This document shows positions 36,537 through 49,500 of a DNA stretch of 64,000 nt, piece by piece. How positions within the stretch are numbered: position 1 is the stretch's first letter; each line of letters starts with the position of its first letter. The translations under genes were made by a program, and so were the position numbers. The DNA lies in contig NC_037640.1 in NCBI RefSeq assembly GCF_003254395.2, forward strand, positions 6,306,289 through 6,370,288, written 5' to 3'. This stretch comes from Apis mellifera. Its lineage: Eukaryota > Arthropoda > Insecta > Hymenoptera > Apidae. A model generated the notes under the pieces. That model saw only the letters and a list, made by a program, of their open reading frames with translations, did no database searches and had not been told where the DNA came from.

Positions 36537-37670
36537 AGCTATAAAGACATCATTCCTTTATCGAGAAACTCATCTCGGTATTCATTGTTTCTGACTTTTC
36601 CCTTCCTTTTCGCCTTAAAAGCGATCTCAAGCCGCAAAATTTACGTCGATTACGACATTTTCTCATTCGATAAAATTCATTCAATTTCTTTCTCAATATT
36701 GCTTTCTTCGGATTAATTTTTTTTCAACGTTGAATATGCAATTTACGAGTTTCCTCAATTATCCTCAATACATGAATGAACGATATACTTTGGATATTTT
36801 GTGTATCTTGTGGATATTGTATGAAATTTAAAAATTATAGAATAAAAATTATAGAATAGTCTTTCCTCTAAAAAAAAAAGATCCAACGACAATCAATGAA
36901 TTTCTTTTAATTTGCAGTAATATTCATCCATTGAATTTCCTTCATCCAACAATTCTATTTTATTCTATTTAAACGAAAGAGGAAAGAGGAAAGAGAGCAA
37001 CAAACCTTTCATCGCGTTACTTACACTAATTAACTCCCAACCGATTTGTACAAATTTCCGTTTCACGCGTTGCAAGACACGCGGCTCAATTAACCCGTAT
37101 TTCACGAACCGTCCTATTACGAATATCTCTCCGGCTGCCCACGTTCAATTTATCCGCCGCAGTGTGTCACGGTGCCCTTAATTAAGTATTAAGAATTATC
37201 GGCCGTGCTATCGCCTCGACGAAATCGCCAAATGTGACGACTCGTTTCCCTTCGCGAAATATTCGTCAACTCGAGATTCGTTCGAAGCTGAAACAAAACA
37301 AAGGCCTCCATTAAATTCTAGACGGAGTACAAATATCCGAGCAAGTGTTACGCCTGTGTCGTGAGAAGATCTCGTGAATCTTCTTGCGCACCTGGGCCGG
37401 TCCGTTTGTATCTTGGACCCTTTTTCTTTTTTTCTTTGGTTTTTAAGCCTTCTTCTCTTCAGCTCGGCCGGGCGAAAAGAAATCGCGGACGGAGATCGTA
37501 AACAGTGTTCGATATTAAAAGGGGGGCAGAAACAGATTTATGGCGTCGTGAACAATCGTCGTGGCACGTAGTGGCGGATCTTTAGCGCATTTTTAATGAA
37601 TCCACGACTTTTTATTCCGCCGGCAACAGGTTAATCGTTGTGTTTTTAAACGAATGCGAACGTTTCGAGA

Positions 37671-37859
37671 ATGGAAAGAGGAGGTTTCTACTTTTTCCTT
37701 TGTTTGTCTCCAAAGTTTGGTTTTATATATATCTTTCCATTTTTAGATGTGAATTCAGTCAGTGATGGAATATTTGATGAATTAATTTTGATACAGGGCG
37801 GAGTTCCAATGCAAGGAGTGAATGCAGGGAAGAAAATTCAAAAAGATATTACGATTTAA
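37671..37859 (+). CDS. Short ORF of 62 codons, possible decayed exon
   Basis: A true ATG frame in a CG-poor pocket. The second half, DELILIQGGVPMQGVNAGKK, has the look of ordinary protein, and an acceptor-like ccatttttag precedes codon 26, so the real exon could begin there and end at the stop. No family was recognised. A pseudogene fragment or chance is as likely as a gene. Confidence 0.2.
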   Translation: MERGGFYFFLCLSPKFGFIYIFPFLDVNSVSDGIFDELILIQGGVPMQGVNAGKKIQKDITI

Positions 37860-40800
37860 AAAAAACAAATATGGCAACAAGATATTATCAATGAATTATA
37901 ACGTAACGCTCGAAATTTTATTTATCACGTATCGTTAAATATGCACAGTCAATCGGAGAGGAGCGCGTATATAATACACGTTTCAATATTCATACGTGAA
38001 GTTTTTCGATTCTTCGTGCCCTCGACTGAGTGACTTGTAATTAAATCGATTCTTAAGATGCTCCCAATACCTTGATAATTATTGGTTTCTGGATCCATAT
38101 ACCTTAATTGCCTTTCATTCCTTTCGAATCGCGGATAATTTTCTCGGTAAAGAAAAAAAAGAAAGAAAATGACAGACTGTCAAAAAGCAATATTCGAAAA
38201 TCTTCATTATAAAATAAAAGCACGTAAGCTTATGCAAAAATTTCACAGAAATCTCATCCTTTTCGATTGAATCATTAAAAAAAAAAATCGTTCGAGATGC
38301 ATATTCGAAGCGACGAGTGTAAAAACTATCTTAATTTTTACAAAAAAAAAGAAACTTTTGATTTTCGATTTAATCCGCTCGAAATTAACAATCGTTCGAA
38401 AACAGAGTCTGTCGATTCTCTTCGATCGAAAACCATCCGTTTGATTCGACGAGGCTCGCGGCATTATTCGAGTACGGAAACGGGTATTTCGTGCACGAGA
38501 ATCTCGTTGCGCGATATTCACCGCGCGTATTTCCGCTTGTCCCGGATAAATTTCCCGCCCCCTTATCGCGCTCCGCGCTAAATAAATATTCCAGCTAACG
38601 CGCGCTTTATCGCGGATAATCGTGGAGTACGTGTCGCGCGTGTGCCGTCATAATTATATTCCTTTCGTCTCGTTTACGCCCGTTGATCAAACGGGTGAAT
38701 ATCGAGAGAAAGAATTTCCTGCTGGAAAACTCTCTTAGATCGTTTCTATCATTTTGCAAAATTTCTTAGCACATTCTCCCCAAGATAGAAAAATAATTCG
38801 ACGAAATAGCGAAAGATGATCCCGTTTTCTCACGATGGAGAAAAATTTGGATTGGAAAATGTAAGAAACGATTTATCGAGAAACCGAGAGAAGAAACGAA
38901 GATCCTTTCGCCCTCCCCGTGTGAAAATCCGAAGGAAAGGCCGTTTTCGAAATCCGATGGCCGGCCAATTCGCAAGCCGAAGGTCGCAAGAGAAAGTAAA
39001 CGGTTGCACGGTTTTGTAGCACGTTTTTATTACTATTTCCTTGGATACGATATATCGACCGCCTCGGGTATTCCTCGAGCGCGCCACCAATTCGCCATGG
39101 TCTCGCGCCAATGTCCCTTCTACGAGCCCGCACGCATGTGCTGTTGCTATTACATATGTGGAACACGTTTGTCCGTACCGGTCACTATATTTAGAAGTTT
39201 CTCGAAAGCGAAACGTTACCGAATCGTGCATAAGGAAAAATCCTCCCCACGGAATCTCGATTAATGCGCGATTCGCTGTTTACAGATTCTATCCAACCGA
39301 CAGAAGAAACAACAAGAAACGCAAGTCTAAAATCGGGTCGCAATTTCCTCGTTCCGCGTTGCTCTACCAGACGCGAATCAGTATTTGTTCATTGGCCGAT
39401 CAAATTTTGCTCGAGAAATAAATCGTTCGAGGAATAATAAAAAGAAAATCACGCGGAGGAAACGAGGGAAATACGAGAGAGAGAGAGGAAGATCAAGAAT
39501 GCTGGAAACACGCGCTGCAATCCGATGGAATAGCGACAAGATCCGTCTCTTTTTCGTTCCTTTTCGTAATAATTTTTTATTATTACGAGAACGAACTCGG
39601 CCAATAGCTTCTGCCATTAGATTGCGACGGGTGTGTATCGTTGAATATGAATCGAGGATACGTGATCGACCGGGTCGGCTTGTACGAAATTTCCGCCAGA
39701 ATAATCCTTTCAGGTCGAACGAAAGAATTTCTCAGGATTTCTTATCCAAGAGATCGTATCAAAAATGATCGCGGAGGAATGATTTGAAAATACGAGTTCG
39801 AGATGTACCCTTTCTTTTCTCAACTCTAATTTGCAAACAACACGTTTCTTCGATATTTTCAATACGATACGTCACGATAGAAAGCTAGGAAAATAAGACG
39901 ATTCGGAATGGGATGATCTATCTACGATCGCGCACGGATCGAAGGTAAAAATAATGGCGAGGATTCGCGAGGGGAGATTCTCGCGAGCGGAGAACGGAAA
40001 GCGGACTCGACGCGATCATGGGGGCCGACTTTCGAAAAAGGTGATCTCGGTATCTGTGTCACATGGTGTTACATAGAGAATTTTAGGCACGCCTCGATCC
40101 GGTTGCGTCAATCGAACCGCGTGTACAGCACGCCACACCGTCGCGCTTTCAATTTCTATTTGTCATACATTTTCCAATTAGACGAGGGAGCCGACCGAAT
40201 CGAAACGATCGATAATCGAATAGCCGCATAATCGTCCAACAATACCCACGGCTCTCCGCGCCAAGAATAATTTACGACCGGGCTTGAATTAATAATTATC
40301 CATCGATATCTCGTGGAGTCGAGCGACACCGATCGATCGATAGAAATGACGAGGCATCGTCGGATAAAATCCGAGGGATCGTCTAGAGATCTGGAGCGAA
40401 CAGCGAAGGCGTTGCTCGATTGTGTGCAAATCGAAATAGCGGTCCCTCCGATACGTGAGATACTACGCTCTAGTTTCGCTCGGTTATTGAAGCTTACGTT
40501 TATTTTCGTAGACGGGCGAGAAGGAAGACGGTCGAAGATCAACAGAGTCGCTTTCCATTTGGCGTCGAAAAATTTCTGCTCTACATTTTCGAGATTGTTG
40601 TTGCGTCTCGTCGTAAACTTCGAAAAACTGCAATCTCTTTTCGTCGTCTCGAGTGTATTCCTCCGTGGATGCAATTCTTTTTCTTTTTTTCTCTTTATAT
40701 ATATATATATACATTCGCGCTACTTGTCTTTCTCGACAGACCGTCATCGGCTAGGCAAGTCGTTTCCTCTCTCTCTGTCGCGTTGTTAAACCTTCTCCCT

Positions 40801-42974
40801 CCCGCGTTTTATCTCTCGAGGAAGCTCTTCTCCGTTTCGAAGCTCATCAGAGGCGATATACCTCGTTTGAACCGGTAACTGGACTGAAACTTCTCCAGTT
40901 TCTATTTTATGTTTACGTCTCGGGCACAATATTACCGAGCACCCACGCAACGGCGGCGGCGGCAACGCGAGCGCCCGAGTTCAAAGATATCTGTCATGTA
41001 TTTTCTCGTCCCAAGACAATCTGTTATCCCGTCACGGAGAATATAAATTACATTCCTACACTTGTTTCTCTTTAAAATTCGGATCGTCGAAAATTATCGA
41101 TGATAAAAATAATAATTTCTTTTTTCCTTTTTATCCTCCGGCCGAGCATCGGAGTATATTTGAACTCCTGCTCCTCTCCATTTACCTCCGTTTACGAAAA
41201 AATAAAGATAAAACGGATTGAATCGGCCCCATGAAATTTCCATTAAAATTCGATATCGAAAAGAGTGGAGAAAAGAAAAGAAAAGAAAAAGAAAGGATTT
41301 CGTTAATTAACGACCGTTCGTTAAAAGTATCTCAATTAAGCTCTCCGATACGTAGCGGAAATATCAAAGAATCTGCATGAAAGTGCCGACTTCGTTAAAT
41401 TCTCCAAGAATTCGGTTTAATCGGTTGGTGAATAAGTTCAAGTCGCCAAACGTTTCAATAGTTTCGAGGATTGTGAAAAGGATGACTACTTTTTTCTCCA
41501 AATCTCGTAATTCGATTCTCTAAATTCTCGACGAGGGATCGTCGTTCGATCGAGACTTCTAGGCTCGTAACGTGATTTATTGGGCCGGGTTTTCGTCGGC
41601 ACGTGGCAACGCTTGCCCACCATCGCCATCCTCATTCACGACTCTTTCCTACTCTCCTTTTCACTCTCGATCGCGATCTAAAATTTCGATTTCGATCTTC
41701 CCTTTATTCTCCCTTTTCTTTCTTTTCTTTTCTTTTTTTTTTTTCTCTCGTCTCCAGGTTATACTTTCGTTACGCTTATTTCTCTTTTATCTGTGTACAG
41801 CGCCTACGACGGCGTTTGTTTGTTACTTTTGGCCTACTTTAATAGGAGCAGTGGTTGAGTGGAATTTCAGCGAGTCACAGTGGGAGGGAAACGTTAAAAT
41901 TTATGGATTAAGAACAAGACGGTAGATGGGCTAGGATGGATTTAAGGAACTTTGTGGAACGTGTTGGATGCGCGCGTGTGGACGATGGAAGGATTTTGAC
42001 GAGGAATTTGACGAACTCGAGGATTTTTCGACTTAAAGGAGCTCTTCTTTCTTTCTTTATCCAATATAATATACTTTGGAAAAATTATAAAACTTGTTTG
42101 CAACATTTAATATCGATAATTTTGTGAAATCTCCCCAATAACGAATATATTAATCGTTATTACGCAAAAAGAGCCTTTGAGACGTAAAAAGAAGAAAATA
42201 TTATTCGAAATTTTACAAATCCGCGTTAACGTTAATAAGAAGCAAAGACACGCCTCTAAAAACAAAAAATCGTTAAAATTGTCGAGCAAAAAAAATTTCG
42301 TCGCTAACTCAAATTCATCCTTGCAATAATAACAACTAATTTAACTTAAAAATCATCGCCTTACCTCTCGTCGTCTCGTATTTTCGTGCAACCAATACTT
42401 TTCCCCGAAAAATGCTGCGAGACGATCCTCTCGAACACCGTCGAGATTACGCGCACGCTTGCGATATCATTGCCCGTTTAAACAGATATACAAATATACA
42501 TATATATATACAACGCACCACGGTGGCAAACGCGTCGATCTCGATAAGAGGCGGGCCGCGGAAGGAATTAAAGCATTCCGCGTGGCAGAAAACTAGAAGC
42601 TCGTAATTTAAATTCGCGGCCGTCGCGTGGTCCACGTGAGCGAGCGTGCAAGAATGCGGCCCGTAATCGTGGCGGTAAATCAAAGAAATGAAAAGCACAC
42701 ACTATTACAGCTATTTCCCCTTTCTGCATTCCCCCGCGCACAAATTCATTCACATTCGTCTACATTCGTAAACAAAACTCCTCCCGTTTTCTCGCGGAGA
42801 AAAAAAGAAAAAAAAAAAGAAAGAAATTAAACAACGCGAAACGTTATACACTTCTCTCTACTTTTCTTTGAAACTTGTTAAAAATTCGTTTCACGATAGA
42901 TAATTCCGTCTAAACTGGATTTTTATCCCGATTCCAACGATTCCCAATTTTTATTTTCGAGCGATTCTCAACTC

Positions 42975-43311
42975 GTAGGCAAACGAGCGAGATTCGGAGC
43001 GCGGATAGGTGTCTCGAGGAATGGAAAACGATGGAGTGTAATAACGAGATTCGAACGACCGTCCCGCCGGTGCGAGGAGAACGACGTGAGACCGGCGGTC
43101 GACAGTGATCGTAGGCGCGCGCGGCCAGACTGACTTCTCTCTGCTCGTCCTCTTTCCCTCGCACGTCGAGCGTCGTCGCCGTCGGCGTCGTCGTCCCATT
43201 CACAGTCCCCGACGCCAGTGTTTCGACGCGGTGACGCGGCGCGCATGAGCCGCATACCCGCGAAAACGATTCGAAAATAAGGGGGAGGCGCGCCATCGCC
43301 AAACTCGATCG
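42975..43311. promoter_or_regulatory. GC- and CG-rich patch, possible promoter
   Basis: Sharp local rise in GC and CG, with runs such as gtcgccgtcggcgtcgtcgt near 43170-43190, between AT-rich flanks. It abuts a tandem array on its right. The Arg-rich minus-strand frames here arise from repeated CGN words. No linked exon was identified. Confidence 0.3.
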
Positions 43312-43885
43312 ACCGGACTTCCCTTCTCTCTCTCTCGATTCTTCTCTCCTCCATTTTTTTTGAAACGACCTTTTCGTTCCTTCTCGCGAATACGTGATAT
43401 TTTCGATAATTCTTTTTTTCAGAGAGAAAGAGAGAGAGAGAGAAAGAGCTCGTTTAAAAACTTCAAATGATTTTTGGGACTCGTTGAGGAATCGGACTTC
43501 CCTTCTCTCTCTCTCTCTCTCGATTCTCCTCTCCTCCATTTTTTTGAAACGACCTTTTCGTTCCTTCTCGCGAATACGTGATATTTTCAATAATTCTTTT
43601 TTTCAGAGAGAAAGAGAGAAAGAGAGAAAGAGAGAAAGAGCTTGTTTAAAAACTTCAAATGATTTTTGGGACTCGTTAAGGAATCGGACTTCCCTTCTCT
43701 CTCTCTCTCTCTCTCGATTCTCTTCTCCTCCATTTTTTTGAAACGACTTTTTCGTTCCTTCTCCATTCCTTCTCGCGAATATTTCGATAATTCTTTTTCT
43801 CAGAAGAGAGAGAGAGAGAGAAAGAGAGAGAGAGTGTGTTCGTTTAAAATTTCAAATGATTTTTGGGATTCGTTGAGGAATCGGG
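43312..43885. repeat. Tandem array, 3 units of 179-197 bp with internal CT and GA blocks
   Basis: The marker cggactt(ccc) recurs at 43314, 43493 and 43685, and a diverged cggg marks the end at 43882 (spacing 179, 192, 197). Each unit has a (CT)n block, then tccatttttttgaaacgac, then a (GA)n block, then cttcaaatgatttttggga. The CT and GA blocks are complementary, so each unit could fold into a long hairpin with a loop of about 100 nt. Confidence 0.93.
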
Positions 43886-45992
43886 TTTTAAAAAATTGTA
43901 AAAATCATAAATTTTGGAAAAATTGAATCGATTGAAACGGAGAAATGATAATAATAATAATTTAGCTAAAAAGATTAATCGAATTCACGCAATAATTGTA
44001 AGAAAAATTTCATCCTACAGTTTGATAAGATCGCCTCATTCTCCGGAGCAAGTTTCGCGTAAAAAGAAGGAAGAAAATTTACAGCCCCCCTCGGTTCTTA
44101 CCGATTTCCTCTTGAAATACGCGAACGCCGGGGGTCCTAAATAAGCCGCAACCCGGCACGGAAATAAAAATTCATGTTCCGTCACACAGCGGAGAGCTGA
44201 TTTCACCCCGAATTTCACCCTCCGACTCTCGTCTCCTCGAGGCGAAGCAGCGGGATTCTGTCAGCTGCAAATAAAACCGTCCATTATACGGGGGAGGGGA
44301 GAGGGATATTACGGGAGGAAGTCAGCCACTGTTTTTGGCCACTGTTCAACTGTTTCAAGAGAGAGAGAGAGAGAGAGGAGTGATCCAAGGATACGCATCC
44401 TTTGGTAATATCTAATCCCGCGACGATCCTCCCATTCTTCCGTCGTCGAATTTTGCATCGTCGAGTCGAAACTTTCGTTCGTCTCTCGTTTCACGGTACG
44501 TCGACGAGTGGTCGTACGATCGATCCTTCGACCGCGATATATTTCTCAAGATAAGGGAACCGTGAAAAGCTCTCCTTCGACCAAATGTGATCTTTCACGT
44601 CCCGTTTGCTTCCAACCTTCCTCTCCTCTTCTCTGCAACAACATTGTAAAAATGTTAGCTATGGTAATTACTTTCGAGGAAATTACGCGTTTGGGAGAAT
44701 CGTTTGGATTCGATCGTTTGGAACGTTTGATCAATTGGAGATTAGAATTTGGAAACTGTCTTCTATTACGTGAGATTATATGTGCAAAAGTTACAGTCTT
44801 TTTCTTTTTTTTAGTTAATGGAATTATCTTGTAAAATAGATTAGTCTTGTAAAATATCATACGTATGATCCTCGAGGGAAGATCATTGCGTAAAGAGATC
44901 GAGCGAATAAAACTTACTTTACTGATCGCTCGATTGCGTTGAAAAATTACGCGAAATAAAATTTTGGGATAGAGATACGGAATGGTACGCGGCTCGACGT
45001 GGAATGGTATCGATGTTTGTATCGGGAGGAGAATTTAACACTTGGCGGGGATTTGTTTCTGTTATTATTCCGCGAAGCGTACGCACTCCTCGAGCGTGTA
45101 TATAAACACGCACGTATATTTCCACTCATCTCTAATTCTCTGTACGGAGAATCCCTCGTACATTATGCCTCGACTATAAACAAACAAATCCACGACGATA
45201 CATCGATATAATATATACTTTCCTCTTATTTAAAAATTTTCTTTTACGAGAAACTTTTACGAGTTTCACTAAGTTTCTTATTATGCAAATAAAAAAAAAT
45301 ATTATGCTTTTTATGCTCAAGGACTTATCTCCCTCGTTTCTCCCTCGTTAAATATCGATTTAAAAAAAGAAAAAAGTCGTATCGAAAGTTCGAATTTTCT
45401 CTCTCTCGAAAGATACGTCGCGTTTTTCCCTTTCCTCCCCTTCCCCCTTTAAAGATTCGAGGCGATTGATAGATGGCCTCCTCTCCTTTTAATCGAACTC
45501 GTCTCCACTCCGAAAATAACGTCGAATCTCGTGCGTTAGAAAAGGAGTGGAAGAGAGGAGGGGGGACGAGGAGGCGGCGTACGGTACTGGAGGCGGATAA
45601 CCCTCTTTTTTTCGCGTCGTCCGCCGATTACGCGTTACGCAAGTGTGTAAGAACGCGCGGAACTCGTGCGTGACTTGCTTTGGAGAAAGGTGCTTCTGCG
45701 TACGAGCTCGTACGACAAACTCCAAGTCGCGAGACTTATCGGGAACGGACTTCTTCGAATCGTCTCTCTCCCAATTCTATACGCGCGTAACTCGCCTCTT
45801 CTACTCCGTGACCCGTTTTAAACTGAGAGCATCCTCCTGAGTTGGAGAGATTTCGAGCCGATGCTTACAATTTGCGAGAGGTAACTCGAAACGTCGCCAC
45901 AATTCTTTGAAGAAAAGTAATAATTTGCTTTTTTCCCCCGAACAAATTTCCCTCGATAAACGACTCGTCCAAATTTTGTAATATTTAAAATT
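43886..45992. other. Non-coding stretch, no gene seen
   Basis: Contains a (GA)n run at about 44358-44377 and AT-rich DNA. A 108-codon frame at 44508-44834 starts at GTG and has no splice support. Nothing else was recognised. Confidence 0.55.
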
Positions 45993-46510
45993 AAAATCTA
46001 CAAATAATCGATTTAGAGTTGGGAGTAGATGATAAAATTCTGGAAAATTTTGATTTTGTATCTTTAAATATCGTTAGAATTAAACATTTTTTGATTAAAA
46101 ATTTTACAAGTTTCCTATTATATAGGCTTAAATGTATATTAAATCTATAAATAAAATCGATTTAGAGTTGGGAGTAGATGATAAAACTCTGAAAAAATTT
46201 TGATTTTGTATCTTTAAATATCGTTAGAATTAAACGTTTTTTGAATAAAAATTTTGCAAGTACATATGGATGAAATAAAAAACGAATAAAGGATTCTCGA
46301 TCCTATATAGGCTTAAATGTATATTAAATCTATAAATAATCGATTTAAAGTTGGGAATAGATGATAAAACTCTGGAAAATTTTGATACGATTTTGTATCT
46401 TTAAATATCGTTAGAATTAAACGTTTAGAATAAAAATTTTGCAAGTGTACATATAGATGAAATAAAAAACGAATAAAGGATTCTCGATCCTATTATATAG
46501 GCTTAAATGT
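45993..46510. repeat. Tandem array, 3 units of 149-183 bp
   Basis: The tcgattta(g/a)agttggga marker lies at 46008, 46157 and 46340 (spacing 149 and 183). Units share gtatctttaaatatcgttag. The first unit lacks the segment gatgaaataaaaaacgaata that is present in the other two, which explains the shorter spacing. Confidence 0.93.
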
Positions 46511-49500
46511 TACATTTCGTCGGGATCGTTACGGGTTTCACGACTGTCCTTTATTTAAATGTCCTTTATTTCCGACCTCTTTATCGTCAGACGATAACGC
46601 GAAACGAATTTAGTGGAAGGAAACGGGGCTCGCTCGTTGCCTCAAGAAAATGGCAATTCCATTGGCAATTAGCATAACAGACGGTTCCCGCGAGTATTTC
46701 GGTTGGCCGAGTTCGTTCCTAATTTTTCGCTCGTTACGCACGAATAAATAAAAAAGAAAAAGAAAGGGGGATCGAAACACGATCTCGAGTTCAACGAATC
46801 AAGTTGAATAACAGTTCGCTACCTTGTGATTGAAACGAAGGTAACAAAAAAAAAAAAAAAAAGAAGAAAATCAATCATCCGGCGGGCATGAAAGTTCCTC
46901 CTTTCAGATTAGCCACACACCTTTTCACGCTTCGTTCGAGGTAAATCGCGTGGCAATCGGCATGGTAATCGCCACTCCAAAGATCCGCGATTTTTCTCCA
47001 CGAAGGAGCGCCACTGTCGTTCATTGTCGCGCGACCCAGTTTTCCTCGCGGTTAATTAAATCCCTTTTTTCTTTTTCTCTCTCTCTCTTTCCTTCTTTCT
47101 TTCTTTCTTTGCACGTACGCCTCGATCGAAATCGGGCGGGGACCGGGCCATTAAACGCTCGTTACGCCTTGTTTTCGAACCGATAGCGATAAAAATGTAT
47201 AAAAAAGAGAAGAAAAGGAAAAAAGGAAGACAAAATTCTCGGTAATTGGAATAATCCCTATCTGGTTACAATCGTCGATCTCGTTACGAGCGCGACAACT
47301 TGACAGGAGTACAATGATCTTTGGATCTCGTTTGCTTGTACGTTCCCATCCGATTAAATCGATCATTCTTTCGATCTGTTTCTCTTTTGTTCAATCTTTT
47401 TTCTCCCCCCTTCTTCTTCTTTTTCCTTATTATGTAAAACGTATAGAGAGTTTGAATAATAGTTTAGTTTCGATTGGGATAATTATTAATTTTTTTTTTT
47501 ATAAATATATTTTTCACACTCGCCTCGATTCGATTTACTTTGTAAAACAGAGATCGAGATGGAAAATTCTTATTACTTTTACTCGATATACTACATATAT
47601 ATATATATCGATTATCGTGTCGTACACTTTCAAATTAATTTGTCAATATTTCCTTTTTACGCTGAAAATACACGGAACGTTAATTAAAAAAAAAAAAAAA
47701 AAAAAGGGGGAAAAAGAAACGAGGGAGAGAACACGCGAAATAACCTAGTTACGCGTAATTGCACGCCGAAAAGAAGCATGCCGGACAGGTGGTCCAGGGA
47801 GATAAACCAGCGAGTTAAGTGTTGCAAATTAAAAAACAAGTAGGCCTTCGAACAAAATTTAACTTTTCGACAAGTATGATGGCACAAAGGCTCATCCATC
47901 AATACGTGATCGGATTATTAAAAATCAAAGCTCGATATATCGTAGACGTCTCTCTTTCTCTCTCTTTCTCTCTCTCTCGATCTCGCCCTCGAAGAATAAA
48001 GTTGTCGTCGATCGAAACGAGACGAGAGGAAGGAAGAAACGAAGCGAAGACAACCTCAAGATCTCTCTCTTTTCTCTCTCTCCCAGAAGAAAGAGAGAAA
48101 GAGAGAGAGGGAGAGAGGGTGATCGTTCTCACGTAAAAAAAAGTACCGGGCGTTAATTTTCGTTGCACGCGTTAATACACGCAACCGTGTATCGGCTCTG
48201 TTTTGGGATCGATCGTAATTACACCGATTATCCGTGGCGAGCGTGCATGTCCGGCCATTTTGAACATAAATTACGCTCACGATCACCGCGATACGTCCCT
48301 GCATCCCGACGGCCAGAAATAAAAGAAATCGCGGCGAGTACGTGACCATCGTAAGGTTCTGCCCTTTTTACCGATACTTTCTCGACGTTTGCAACTGTAC
48401 TCCTCCACCTCTTGGCCAACGGCCAATCATCACTTTTATTATCGCCGTTTCCACCACGCGACTGGATCTCGCTTCGCTTCGGCTTAATAATATTTCCTTC
48501 GTAGATATTGATTATTTCCGATTAATTTCGATAAATCGTGAAAGGAGAAAGTTGGAAATGGAGCAACCAGATTGTAGAGATAGGTTCCCTCGTTGCAGAT
48601 TTGAAAAATTCTGAAATAATACATTTTTATTAGTATATATATATATATATTTTCGTAGCATTAAATTGATAAGAAAATTCGAGGGAAAGTGCAATTTTTA
48701 CTACCATCTCGCTTCTATGAAACGAGAGAGTATATATATATTTGAAGAAACGCCGCAGAAGTATTCGCGGTTAGTCATAAAATTCCTCATACGCTATATT
48801 ACAAGGAAATTCATCTATTTTTATGAAAGAAATATAATAAATCTTCGCATTTTCTTTTTTACAATCCATTATATTGCAATAAAAATATAATTATCGTTCT
48901 CGGTTTAGAGGAATTGTTTTTAAAAATTTCCGCGACGCGAGAGAAATCTCGTTCTCCGAAATAGAATTACCCGAAAGAAAGATCTATATAAGGAGTATGC
49001 ATCGAAAGTGTCTGGACGACGGTGAAACGACTTTGTAAAGGGGGAGGGAGAGGGGGGAGATCGAAATTATCGACGCATCGGTTAAAGGCATGCATGAAAA
49101 GACTGTTAAAGGTGTGCACGGGTGACACCTGTTGCTCCCATCCCGCGGTCTCTCGAGCAAAATTTCGTCGGCCCCGGTTTTCCCGATGTGGATCCCCGAT
49201 GTCGCGCTGTCAATATTTCATCCGGATAATTGTAACCTGCCCACGGTCTTCATAAACGCCATCCCCGCGTGAATTATGGAGGTATATTGATAATAAGTTT
49301 GCGGCCCGGGCGGTAATAACCTGGCAATTTCGCGCTACCTCTCGCTACCTCCTGTTTCCTTCCATCTCACGTACGTAAATGCTCGTCGTACGTGTGCTCC
49401 GTGTGCGAATAAAAAACGCCTCGAGCCTTGCGCCGACCGATCGTGTATCCGGGCCTCGCTTAGTTTCAAAAGTTATTTAATAAGAAGGAGCGGCTGCGTA

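Larger units (their letters stand above)
34969..42974. other. Long non-coding stretch, no gene supported
   Basis: Upstream flank of the cyclase gene; its promoter should lie near the left end, but no TATA or initiator was convincing. Open frames at 39041-39768 and 40156-40789 are long on both strands but follow TCG-rich words that lack stop codons. A small ATG frame is listed separately at 37671. The 63-bp element copy at 36474 is the only other structure noted. Confidence 0.5.

Noticed and set aside
40156..40789. Overlapping long frames on both strands (172 and 158 codons)
   Set aside because: Both rely on TCG/CGA words that lack stops; no splice sites, no protein-like motifs, and the starts are not convincing.
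42910..43590. 226-codon minus-strand open frame
   Set aside because: Runs across the CT/GA array and a CG-rich patch; mostly Arg, Glu and Ser repeats with internal duplication of the repeat unit.
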